A stretch of DNA of 23,918 nucleotides, taken from the NCBI GenBank assembly GCA_003427395.1, contig BFEA01000265.1, positions 989,191 to 1,013,108 on the forward strand, given 5' to 3'. Shown piece by piece: positions 1-10,200 of the stretch. The position numbers and the translations under genes are program-made. Every line of letters begins with the position of its first letter. Position 1 is the first letter of the stretch. The notes under the pieces are model-generated. The model made no database searches. It was not told where the DNA came from and worked only from the letters and a program-made list of their open reading frames with translations. The DNA is from Chara braunii (taxonomy: Eukaryota; Streptophyta; Charophyceae; Charales; Characeae).

Positions 1-558
1 GTCCTCACTTGGTGGAAAGCGAGGGCAAGGTAAGGGCAGTCGGTCCCTTGTGCCACCAAGAAGGGAAGGATACGGAACTATTGAGAGCATTTGCGGAAGC
101 AAAAAGGAGCGCTGATTTTGGATGAGGTCAGTTTGACTCAACCATCTTCCCCAACTGCATGACCAAGGTGAAGGCATGGCTTGCTTGAGTGAAGGGAAAG
201 ATAACCAAAGGATCATCAAAGGCAAAAGGAACTTAGGCTTGTGGGACGGGCGATGTGTTGACCCCAATGGGGATTGTACATGGCTTTTGCTTTGTGTGGT
301 CTTGCGCATGTGAGTAGCCTAGGGTGGTCTGAGCGGGACTGCGTCCGCCGGATGCGCGCGGGAATAGGGAAAGCGACGAGGGAAGGACTTAGACCCCGCT
401 TAAACTATGAATGCAGGATGGGTTGGGTGGTCGGATGCTTGAATGAGTGGTAGACGCTGGGATGGGGCTTGTGTGATGATTGAATGCAATGGCTCTCTTG
501 AATGCAATGCAAGCCCGGAAGGACTAAGGGCAGTCGTGGAGAGGTGAACGCAATGGTG

Positions 559-648
559 GTGGCTCAAGCAAAAAAAAAAATATAGCGGCTAGGGGTCCGG
601 GCGATGCCACCCTACCCCAAGGATGTCGTAGGGGTTGTCTTGAGCCAC
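559..648. repeat. Short foldback (10-bp inverted repeat)
   Basis: GTGGCTCAAG at 559-568 is perfectly complementary to CTTGAGCCAC at 639-648. Inside the loop a second pair, CCCTAC (610-615) with GTAGGG (628-633), could form a smaller stem. The outer arm is directly followed by a poly-A run (570-580). It could be a decayed foldback element or a chance hairpin; no target-site duplication is evident. Confidence 0.4.
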
Positions 649-1140
649 TAGACTCAGTAAAAAGGTGCGTGGCCCAATGAATGACGCTTGGCCTGCGCAT
701 GATAAGAAGACAAAACTTCAATAAACTCCCTGGACTGCTTGCATAGATAATCTGGACTAAGGTCAGCCTGACATGACTCTCACCTAGCTTGATGGACCTA
801 GAATTCCGGGGAACAGTGGAAGCTCGAGGATGGATCTACCTATCTCAAGAAATGGAAAACGCAATGGTAGTGGGACTAGTATTGGGCACGGCACCGGATC
901 AGCTGTTTAGGCAAGCGGAACGGGAAGTGGTATGGGCAGCATGTCAGCGGGCAGAAATGGAGATGGAAAGGATGGAGGTGCGAGTGGAACTCGGGGAGCG
1001 GAAAAGTATGAGACGCTCCCTTAGGACAATGAGATGCGTGCTACCCCCATTCCTAGTGGATGCAGTCCTTGGAACCAGGGGTAGATTGGAGCGGATATGT
1101 CGGTCGATGAGAGTGAAGAGTGGGAAAAATATGCTGCTTT

Positions 1141-1180
1141 GGGTTGTCCTTTGGACATCTGGGTTGTCCTTTGGACGTCT
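1141..1180. repeat. Two-copy 20-bp direct repeat
   Basis: Positions 1141-1160 and 1161-1180 are head-to-tail copies of one 20-bp unit (GGGTTGTCCTTTGGACATCT) differing at one base (A/G). This is a simple recent slippage-type duplication with no apparent function. Confidence 0.85.
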
Positions 1181-1325
1181 GAGCAAGGCCTAGTAGTCCG
1201 CCATAGCCTCGGCCTATGAGACTGAAGAGTGGGTGAGGCGGCCATGGCTATGGAGGACCATGAGTGATACCTGCAGTAGAAAAGGGACTCGGGCATGATT
1301 CTGGACCAGTCATTCAACATTGTAT

Positions 1326-2541
1326 TATTATTTCTTGTATGAATAAGAGAAGGGGGAGATAAGGAGGAGGAGATTGTTGGGCGAAGAAGAAGAGCCTTGT
1401 CATTGTCTTTGCTGGTGTACATCTTCGTCTTCTTCTTTCTTACTTCTTCTTCTTCTTCTACTCCTCTCTCTCCTCTCAAGTTCATTCATTTCTTTCTGCA
1501 ATTGGATGGCATTGTACTTTCCAGTGGATGTGTATCTCGAAATTGGCCAGGGTCATAACAAAAGAAAAAAAAAAGCCTCCTGCAGAGTAGTAGAGGGTAG
1601 CAGGGACTGTCTCTTTTCGAGGAGGGTTTGATATACATGGGCGGTGTGAAGAAGAGTGGTAAAGTGTTGAGGGCGTGAGCAGGGTTGCATACCCGCTGAC
1701 CGCCGACCGTTTTGCAGCCTACCGGTAGGGCCTACCGGTTGGTGGTCTGCCAACCAGTCAGTAAACAGCGATCCACTGTTTTTTTTCAAAATGTGACTAT
1801 CTGGCTGTTTTTTTTTTTTTTTTTTTTTTTTACGGTTTGAACAGGCCCTTATGGTCCTGGCTCCATATCCATTCTGGGGAGCGTCAGTCCGGTTCCTATT
1901 CCCCTGGCAAGTCAAAATTGAGTACATAAGATTTACCCACTCACACTTCCTTCCGTTTGGCCGAAGGAACCCTGACCAGCATTGATTGCTCCTATTAAGG
2001 AGGATTGACTGTCAGCTTGCCCAGGCCGCTCGTTCCTCTCAGGCTTCTAATCAGTGCCTGTCAAATAATTCCTTGCATAATGAGAACAGCGAAGGGGTAT
2101 GCTACCAGCTATGTTGTTTGTCATTGTCCTTCTCTCTGTACCCTTTGAGTACTGTTGTTGATCGACGCTCAGCCCCTCCTGCCAGGTCCCATGATGGGGC
2201 CCAATAGACATTAAGGTGTAGCCTGGTGCCATTTCTTCCATCGCAATCTGTTATCTGCTATCGTTGCCACCTTGCCCTTTAGCAGCCATTCTCTCTTGAA
2301 TGTCTGCTTCCTTGTTGCTTGTCTTTCTGGTCTGTGTTGCGTAGAGGTTACTATTCTCCGCCATCTGCTCCTGATTTCCATCTCTGCCATGCTCAGCAGT
2401 AGAGACCGCATTTCTTCCTTTGCCACCTCTGATCCCTCGATTGTCAGGGTGCACCTTCGCTTCCATATTACCCACAGGCCCAATTTCCTGAGCAAGTGGA
2501 ACCAGACTTCCCTGCTGCCCTTGATGTTGCTGGGAGTGTTA
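1326..2541. repeat. First copy of exact 1.2-kb duplication (probable contig overlap)
   Basis: This segment repeats at 2543-3758 with a constant offset of 1,217 bp. At the places I compared, even homopolymers match: the 8-T run and the 24-T run have identical lengths in both copies. The copy ends at the base directly before the N at 2542. It carries a TTC/GAA-rich stretch (about 1380-1470), the left target-site duplication of the LINE (1792-1809) and the first ~730 bp of the LINE 3' end (1810-2541). It most likely represents the right end of one contig whose overlap with the next contig was not collapsed. Confidence 0.9.
1810..2541 (-). mobile_element. LINE 3'-end fragment (duplicate of the copy at 3027-3758)
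   Basis: This is the same sequence as the 3' part of the LINE described at 3027-5353, including its poly-T (poly-A on the element strand) and the C-terminal part of the reverse-transcriptase reading frame from about 2211 to the N at 2542. It stops abruptly at the N rather than at a biological boundary. It is therefore probably not an independent insertion. Confidence 0.75.
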
Positions 2542-2542
2542 N
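2542..2542. other. Single-N assembly join
   Basis: One undetermined base sits exactly between the two copies of the 1,216-bp duplication. The sequence left of it continues in the second copy after 3758, and the sequence right of it matches the start of the first copy at 1326. This is the pattern expected when two overlapping contigs are butted together with a minimal gap. Confidence 0.9.
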
Positions 2543-3758
2543 TATTATTTCTTGTATGAATAAGAGAAGGGGGAGATAAGGAGGAGGAGATTGTTGGGCG
2601 AAGAAGAAGAGCCTTGTCATTGTCTTTGCTGGTGTACATCTTCGTCTTCTTCTTTCTTACTTCTTCTTCTTCTTCTACTCCTCTCTCTCCTCTCAAGTTC
2701 ATTCATTTCTTTCTGCAATTGGATGGCATTGTACTTTCCAGTGGATGTGTATCTCGAAATTGGCCAGGGTCATAACAAAAGAAAAAAAAAAGCCTCCTGC
2801 AGAGTAGTAGAGGGTAGCAGGGACTGTCTCTTTTCGAGGAGGGTTTGATATACATGGGCGGTGTGAAGAAGAGTGGTAAAGTGTTGAGGGCGTGAGCAGG
2901 GTTGCATACCCGCTGACCGCCGACCGTTTTGCAGCCTACCGGTAGGGCCTACCGGTTGGTGGTCTGCCAACCAGTCAGTAAACAGCGATCCACTGTTTTT
3001 TTTCAAAATGTGACTATCTGGCTGTTTTTTTTTTTTTTTTTTTTTTTTACGGTTTGAACAGGCCCTTATGGTCCTGGCTCCATATCCATTCTGGGGAGCG
3101 TCAGTCCGGTTCCTATTCCCCTGGCAAGTCAAAATTGAGTACATAAGATTTACCCACTCACACTTCCTTCCGTTTGGCCGAAGGAACCCTGACCAGCATT
3201 GATTGCTCCTATTAAGGAGGATTGACTGTCAGCTTGCCCAGGCCGCTCGTTCCTCTCAGGCTTCTAATCAGTGCCTGTCAAATAATTCCTTGCATAATGA
3301 GAACAGCGAAGGGGTATGCTACCAGCTATGTTGTTTGTCATTGTCCTTCTCTCTGTACCCTTTGAGTACTGTTGTTGATCGACGCTCAGCCCCTCCTGCC
3401 AGGTCCCATGATGGGGCCCAATAGACATTAAGGTGTAGCCTGGTGCCATTTCTTCCATCGCAATCTGTTATCTGCTATCGTTGCCACCTTGCCCTTTAGC
3501 AGCCATTCTCTCTTGAATGTCTGCTTCCTTGTTGCTTGTCTTTCTGGTCTGTGTTGCGTAGAGGTTACTATTCTCCGCCATCTGCTCCTGATTTCCATCT
3601 CTGCCATGCTCAGCAGTAGAGACCGCATTTCTTCCTTTGCCACCTCTGATCCCTCGATTGTCAGGGTGCACCTTCGCTTCCATATTACCCACAGGCCCAA
3701 TTTCCTGAGCAAGTGGAACCAGACTTCCCTGCTGCCCTTGATGTTGCTGGGAGTGTTA
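2543..3758. repeat. Second copy of exact 1.2-kb duplication
   Basis: Identical in every stretch compared to 1326-2541. It starts at the base after the N and, unlike copy 1, continues smoothly into the rest of the LINE, so this copy has the natural right-hand context. Copy 1 has the natural left-hand context. Collapsing the two would give a continuous locus about 1.2 kb shorter. Confidence 0.9.
3009..3026. repeat. Left target-site duplication of the LINE
   Basis: TGTGACTATCTGGCTGTT here is identical to 5354-5371 on the other side of the LINE. The flanking bases differ (A before the left copy, C before the right one), so the match is bounded. It abuts the poly-T that represents the element's A-tail. 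The last one or two T's are ambiguous because they merge with the tail. Confidence 0.88.
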
Positions 3759-5353
3759 GATAGCAGTAAGATGGAGAGGGTAGGGATGTTGGGGGGGGGC
3801 GTTGAGAACAGGATCGACCATAGCTCCCGGATCTTCTTCCAGATCCATGTAGCTTCTGGACAGTGTAGGAGGCAGTGGGGGATGTCCTCGGGTGAGTTGT
3901 TCTTGCACATTGAGCAACGTTCCGAGCTCTCCGGGTCGGAATGCTTCCTTCTTGCATGTAGCCATTGGTTGACGGGAAGGGCTGTATGTGCTATCAGCCA
4001 TTGCATGCTGCGTATGCGGTTTGGGCGGATGCTAAGGTACTTGGTCCAAGGGATGGTGATAGGGGTCGCAGGGTCGAGGTGAAGGATGGTTCTCCACCTC
4101 TTCGCCAGCCTTGGGTTCGGGTCAGTGGTTTTTAGACCGAGGTTATAGCCACACTTTACGTCGTATTCCGTTATCGCCCTTGGTTTCCCGTTGGTGCCCA
4201 GGTCCCATACCCACTCCTTCGGGTCGAATTCTAGGTTCTCGATGCTCAGTTCCGGCTGGAATATGAGCCAGGGTATCCTGTGGGAGACTCTTACCTTCCT
4301 TAGCAAGAAGGTTTCAATTTGTTCATGCTGCGGCGCTTTGTTTAGGGCCTCTATTTCGTATAGGTTGTGTCTGGCGATGGGGTAGGAAATGAAGTTGGCC
4401 TGGTAGTTAGTTGGGTGCGGTTTGGACATGAACCGGTAGGCTCTTGTTGGCGGGAACTGTGTGGTGAGTAATCCCCAGTCGCCTGGTTTCCATGTGTGTC
4501 TCTTTTAGGAGGGTCGTCCATGAGGGGGGGATGCTGTGGAGAATTTCCGATAGGTTGCTGGACAGCGAGTGACAACCCTTTAGGGTGGTGCGCAGGTTCT
4601 GTTCGTTGAGCCACTCTTGTCGGTCTTCGGACCACGGATGTTTGATCTGCCATACCCCTCGTTCTGCCCATGAGAGCCATCTGCGGTCTTTGGGGCGGAG
4701 GGTCCAGGGTTCTCCCTCTGTGTCTTTTATCCAAGGATTGCAGAACAGGGGCTGTCTTAGGACTTCCTCTTTGTTGCGTGGAGCGCCTTTCTTTTCTGGT
4801 ATCAGTCGGCGCCAGGCTTTCAGGATTGGTGACCAGTAGGGGTTGGTTGTGGTGGAGGGATGACAGGGTGTTGTGGGGTGAGTTCTCCTTGTTGACCTCC
4901 CTGATTTGATTGCCCATTCCTTTGCCATGATCCAGAATAAGCCCCTCATGTTCTGTGGGGAAGCTACCGGTGCCAGGTTCCTTATGCTGTCGAGCACCAT
5001 CTTGGTCCACGAGAGGGCCTGCTTTGTTAGGATTTTGATAACCCATTTTTCGGATCGATGATGCCTAGTCCTCCTTCGTGTGGTTTCCTGATGACGACTT
5101 GCCATGCTACTTCATTTAGGCATGTGGTTCTGCTGGGGTCTCCGGTCCACAAGTAGCATCTGGCTCTCGCTTTCAGATTTTTCAGATCGTCATCGGGCGG
5201 GGACCATATGGAGGCCATGTACCACAGGGTTGAAAACACGGCCGCGTTGATGATCAGCGCTCTCCCTAGCAGGGAGGCCTGGGCTTTCCTACAGGGGGCT
5301 AGACGAGTTATCGCTCTGGCAATCAAGGTCTCCCCCATCCCTTGCCAAATGCC
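3027..5353 (-). mobile_element. 5'-truncated LINE (non-LTR retrotransposon), L1-like
   Basis: Seen: on the minus strand the element ends in a poly-A tail (the T run at 3027-3048), preceded by a ~380-bp 3' UTR and a degraded reverse-transcriptase C-terminus. It is bracketed by an 18-bp target-site duplication. The right flank reads CTGTT then AAAA on the plus strand, which fits the TT/AAAA-type nick preferred by L1-clade APE endonucleases priming onto the poly-A tail. Known: target-primed reverse transcription typically leaves such duplications and 5' truncations. Inferred: this is a dead-on-arrival copy, because the endonuclease and the RT catalytic core are missing. It lies antisense to the giant gene to the right, the orientation usually tolerated inside introns. 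Confidence 0.88.
3428..5338 (-). pseudogene. LINE reverse transcriptase C-terminal part with RT zinc-binding domain, frameshifted
   Basis: The N-terminal part (5338 down to about 5050) reads as the segment downstream of the RT core: a GRALIINAAVFSTLWYMAS-like stretch, then EVAW and GGLGIIDPK, typical of plant LINEs. The frame changes at an A5 run near 5045-5050, continues through a Trp-rich linker to about 4500, and changes again near an A4 run at about 4500-4512. The last 333 codons (4429-3428) carry the zf-RVT motif CX2CX9HX4C at residues 172-190 (about 3916-3860), followed by the usual PEATWIW segment. The frameshifts and the missing RT catalytic motif show it is non-functional. No host function is suggested. 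Confidence 0.88.
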
Positions 5354-5371
5354 TGTGACTATCTGGCTGTT
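5354..5371. repeat. Right target-site duplication of the LINE
   Basis: Perfect 18-bp copy of 3009-3026. It is followed by an A-rich run (5372-5400), the natural continuation of the pre-insertion site, placing a TT/AAAA junction exactly at the edge of the duplication. Confidence 0.88.
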
Positions 5372-5524
5372 AAAAAAAAAAGAAAAGAAAAAAAGAAAGG
5401 GATTTAAAGTTTTTAAACTCTTTTATTATACTCCACCGTGTTTGCTACAGAGGTGAAACTGTTTTATTGTTGGATTGTCTCAGCTCAAGGGCCTTTGCAT
5501 CTAGTGCACACACTGGCACACTGG

Positions 5525-5536
5525 CACACACCCACA

Positions 5537-5574
<38 letters not shown>

Positions 5575-5579
5575 CACAC
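5525..5579. repeat. (CA)n microsatellite
   Basis: CA dinucleotide tract with CCC and G interruptions, following block A of the first degenerate unit. Apparent reading frames through it are repeat artefacts. Confidence 0.95.
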
Positions 5580-5883
5580 TTCCCTTTTACGCTGCCTCCT
5601 GAAAAAGCGTGCAAGTGGGCCGTGAAGGCACACGGGGATGTGGGCAGCTGCCGCTCAACCACAATCAACGTGGGCAGCCTTGTGCGTAAGAGGCACTTTA
5701 AAAGGGGAGCTGCAAGAACAATGAAAGGGGTACCCCAAGGACAACCAAAAAACTGTCTAATTATAAAATTGCCTTAATATGTTGGACATCTCAAATGCTC
5801 TCGTTGTCTGCAATAGGACAAAGACTGCTTTGATTCTGAATCTATTCACCTGGGTGGAATTACGACTGTTGTGGGGAAAATCT

Positions 5884-5886
<3 letters not shown>

Positions 5887-5916
<30 letters not shown>
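5887..5916. repeat. (AC)n microsatellite
   Basis: Pure 15-unit AC tract directly after block C of the second degenerate unit. Confidence 0.95.
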
Positions 5917-5922
<6 letters not shown>

Positions 5923-6548
5923 GAGGTGGCCACTTACGATGCTCCTCAAATCTTATGCAACCCACACACTGACTGGCCTCATGTGCCATTCTAGAGTGCC
6001 CTGCCCCAGCGGTCACTACTTAGAACCCTGTCAGAACTCCACGTCCCATTTCCTTCATCCCTCCTCTTGTGCATGATAGTAATAGATATGGATGAGCATC
6101 ATTATGTGAACAGACAAAATGTAAGTTGAAGATCTGACAATAAATGAACAGGAATATACCTCCGCCTTTGCTTTGCCTCCTTTCATAGTGCGCAAGTGGG
6201 CCGTTATGGCACACAGGGATGTGGGCAGCTCGCTGTCAACCACAATCAACGTGGCAAGCCTTGTGCATGAGAGGCACGGTAAAGGGGGAGCTGCAAGAAC
6301 AAATGAAAGGGGTACCTCGAAGAAAGAAAATGTGAACACATTGAAGAAAGGGGCTTACAAACTTTATGTGCTTCTATTGTATTTTATGTTGCTTGCTATA
6401 GAGGTGAAACTGTTTCATTGTTGGGTTGTCTGAACTCAAGGGCTTTTGTTATCTGTAATAGGATTGAATTATTTGAATATACATTGATTTTGGATATGCT
6501 CTCTGGGTGGAATAGGGGCTGTTGTGGTGAAAATTACCCCCCCCCCTC

Positions 6549-6773
<225 letters not shown>

Positions 6774-7152
6774 TTCTTGTTGTTGATGGCGGCTTTGGCC
6801 ACAAACCCTCTGTGTACATCAATTCAAGTCGTAAATAAGTTCCAAGTGTACTCATATCCTGTGGATCCTACTGGCTTGGTGTGGATCTTGAGTGTGATCC
6901 GTGCATAAGGTTTCAGGCAGTAATGGCGAGAAAGCAAAATCTTTTTCAGTAAAGGCAGAACCTTTCCAGTATGTAGTATTTGCCGTTTTCTCTTATGCTT
7001 TTTCCTTGTCGTTCTATTAAATGGCCGAGGCCATCCGCAGCAGAATAGAAGCTTAAACTTCATGCCAGGACAAGGCATGGCACAATATGCAGGTGTCTGT
7101 GGGACTGTGTTGCTCTTCATGATTGGGTTTATAACTTCATAATAGTTCATAT

Positions 7153-7205
7153 GTATTAACTCTTGAATTCTGGGCTTCAAATTCGTGTTTTGTTTTTGGC
7201 AACAG
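7153..7205 (+). promoter_or_regulatory. 3' splice site (branch point, T-rich tract, AG)
   Basis: A branch-point-like TATTAAC (7154-7160) lies about 45 nt before a T-rich run ending in GGCAACAG, with AG at 7204-7205. An in-frame stop (TAA, 7157-7159) closes the reading frame just upstream, and the first codon after it that could be called a start is TTG, not ATG. Directly after the AG the translation aligns with the middle of a LamG domain (VSI..GG.G.L.VDGEV), matching the same part of a later LamG domain at about 11496-11560. So this is an acceptor and not a gene start. Confidence 0.8.
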
Positions 7206-10200
7206 CGGTATCCATCATGGAGGGAGGTCATGGCATCCTTGTCGTGGATGGGGAGGTGCAGGTGTCATTCCTAACCAACCGGTATCCTCGCAAGTGCCCA
7301 TCTCCACCTCCCAATCCTCCACCATCGCCACCAAGCTCGATTCCACCCCCTGCTCCAGAGAGCCCAGCTGTTGGGGGTAGGCGTAGACTCCTTGCTGCTC
7401 CTTTTAATGGCTCGCAGCATCTGAGAGCAGGAAATGTTTTAGCAGGGCCGTCCGGTGCTGACCGAATTTACAGTGTAATGTCAGGTGGAGGAGACTCAAA
7501 GTTGAATGGAGGTTTTGAGTTGCGTGCTGTGGCCAGAGGGCTGCAGTATGATGGGATGTGGGGTACATTGACGTTGGGAAACAGTACAGGGCAGCAACAA
7601 GGGGATAGGCTGATGGAGTTAACATGGGACATGCTTGGGATAGAGCGGGAGGAGTATTCAGACGTGGCAGCCAGACTGCAGGATGATGGGTTCATGCCTG
7701 ATTCAAACATGACAAACATGGAGTGTTGCGATTTCAAGATTGGGGTGGCGGTATGGAATCCGATCTATTTTCCAGGCTTTAAAGGTCTGGTTGATGAGGT
7801 AGCTGTGTGGAACAAACCATTGAATCCGGAGGTAATTAGGGCAGCTATGTTCCACATGCCAGAGTCATTACCAACACGAGGTGTGAGGGCACCAGAAGGA
7901 GCACAACTGGATTACACAGCAGGGCGAGTACTATATGCCAGGTTCAATAATCCGTGCTTGGAGCGGTGGGTGGTGCCTGACAAGGCAGGGTACACTGCAG
8001 GTGGGTGGGTTCAGGATTGGAAGGAAGCCCCACCTCTTCCCCCTTCACCGTACTCGCCCCCTCCCCTTCCTCCCCCCACCACTCCCCCCCCACCTTATTG
8101 GTTTGACTGGCCCCTTCTCTTCCTTACAACAGACAACCAGAGCTTGACCTTGAACTCTGCTCTTCCTAGTTCCCCTCCCCCTCTGAGCCCTCCCCCTCTG
8201 ATAACAGAGCTTGACGATCTTCCTGAAGGTGTGATCATCTACCCGAAGGTTGTGGATATGGCAAATGACAATGTGCGTATCTTTAGTTTCCCCATTAAGT
8301 CCAGATATGTGTTTACAGGGGTGCCTTGGGCACCCCCATCTGTTCTTGAAGTGGACCCACCCACGGTGCCTATTGATGGTAAGGTGAAAGTGACAATGAT
8401 TGGGGTGGGATTTGCGAGGAGTCCTTTCTTAAAATGCTCCTTCATGGATGCGGAGATCCCTCTTGTCACAACAGTGGATGGAGGGGATGTCAACCCCAAG
8501 ATCCGTGCAGCCACCATCAACAGCGATGATCATCACATGGACCATCGCTACCGGAATACTGGGATTCCTGTAGCCGGCTCAGGACCAACGGTGGCTCCAG
8601 GGCTGGAGGGTTCCCAAGCAGGCAACAGAGTGTGGAAAATGGGAGGAAGTGGGCGCACTCGCTGGGCCCGAAAGTGGGGTACAGGAGGGATCTGGTATGA
8701 GAGAAGTATCCCTGGTGCCAGCAACGCTGTCTCTGACCCCTCATGGGCATCAGGTGTTCGATCACGAGCAACAGCTACAATCGTCCCAGCTGAGCTGGAC
8801 TTGGATCAAGATGCTGTGCTGGATGCAATGCGTACCATCTTCTCCAGGAATCCTTACACAAAAATCAATGAGTCCTATAGCTTTGGCTGGTATGACCGTG
8901 TGGTTTGTGAAGCGCCTCCTTCACCCTACCCAACAGATCAAATAGCTGCTGGTGTCTCTAACAACGCTGGGCTATCACAGTCCGTTCCCTCACCACGGAT
9001 CAGTTACATGGAGATGGCCATGCTGTTTGACAGAAAACCCAACTCTGCCATTGCCACTATGGTCAGCCTGATGGAGCCTCCCAAGAAGACAAAAAAGGTG
9101 ATAATAGAGGGTGGAGGTGAGGAGTCAGAGTCGAGTGATAGTGAGGCAGGGGGGTATATGGAAGTTACAATTGCAGCGTGGGTGATGCCTACTGTGCAGA
9201 TGGTTCTTCCCCCTGCCTCAAGTCCGGGTGAGGCAATGGCTGCTCCTCCCACAGGCACTGCTTCAGTCCTGGGCGCTCAGACAGCCATCATGTTGACATC
9301 ACAGAATGGGACCACAACCAAGCTTGTGGTTTTCCAGGACGGACAGTTTCAGTTCCATGATGGTGGATCCCGCCACATGGTCCAGAACAGTAGCAATGTG
9401 GGGCAATGGCACTATGTTGCCATCTCAAGTGCTGCAGCATGGACTATGTTCTTCTTGGATGGGGAGGTAGTGTGGGAAGGAGACAGAGTTGAAGGAAGAG
9501 GGTACGACACTGAGACAGGTTTATGGACAGGCAAGAACGGGGAGCCACTCCTGCTTGTAGGACAATATTTCAGAGGGTACGTGGACGAGGTTCGAGTATG
9601 GAACGAAGCCCTTTCCGATAGGCGTCTCAAGAAGAGCATGTTCACCAGGCTTGATCCAGAGACCGATGAGTCACTTGTGGGGTATTTCAGGTTCAACCAA
9701 GATCCAATAGACTCAACAGGCAAGAACCCACAAGCTGATCTGCCATTTGGGATAAACAGCCCTAAATATGCCTTTGTAGCAGCACCGTGGGAACCAGCTA
9801 GCATCCGGTTGATAAATGGTGTGGATGTCCGAGCTGCCATGGGCGTTGGAGGGAATAAAACAACTCCTGGAGGAACCAGTGGTCTTCTGCAAGGTCCAGC
9901 TTTCCGCTCTCCGATGAAGGGAGGGGAGCTGATCACTGTAATTGGGTTCAACTTCGCTCCAAGCCAGTGGCTGTCGTGCAGCTGGGGTGTCGAGGAGGAC
10001 CTTTATGTGCCCCCAAAGAGAGATAGTACCAGCAACCCAGAGCCAGGTCGACCCTCTGGGTGGACTCCCTGGTATAACTTCTCTCTCTGCTCCAGTGGGA
10101 TTGCCATTGCAAGTGGTGGTAGCAAAGACTTTGGTGCTCGATCAATCTATGTGGGGCCATCTCTGAGATCTATCTACACAGGATCACAAACAATCTCTGG

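Larger units (their letters stand above)
1..1325. other. Gene-poor flank, no recognisable gene
   Basis: I see no convincing coding sequence here. The longest forward reading frame (789-1193, 134 codons) has no recognisable domain and biased low-information composition. A 20-bp direct duplication and a small foldback are listed separately, and there is an A11-type run at 570-580. The stretch could be intron of the giant gene downstream or plain intergenic DNA; the sequence alone cannot decide. It belongs to the left-hand contig that ends at the N at 2542. Confidence 0.6.

Noticed and set aside
789-1193. 134-codon forward frame
   Set aside because: No domain, no splice or start context, and a competing frame on the other strand; insufficient evidence of coding.
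2211-2702. Separate reverse-transcriptase gene spanning the N
   Set aside because: It fuses two copies of the assembly duplication through the N at 2542; the right part of the frame is unrelated TTC-repeat antisense.
5445-5633. Cys/Val-rich minus-strand frame
   Set aside because: Translation of the (CA)n tract at 5525-5579.
7163-7216. Start of the giant protein at 7163
   Set aside because: The codon is TTG, the following residues are a translated polypyrimidine tract and branch-point region, and domain alignment begins only after the AG at 7204-7205.
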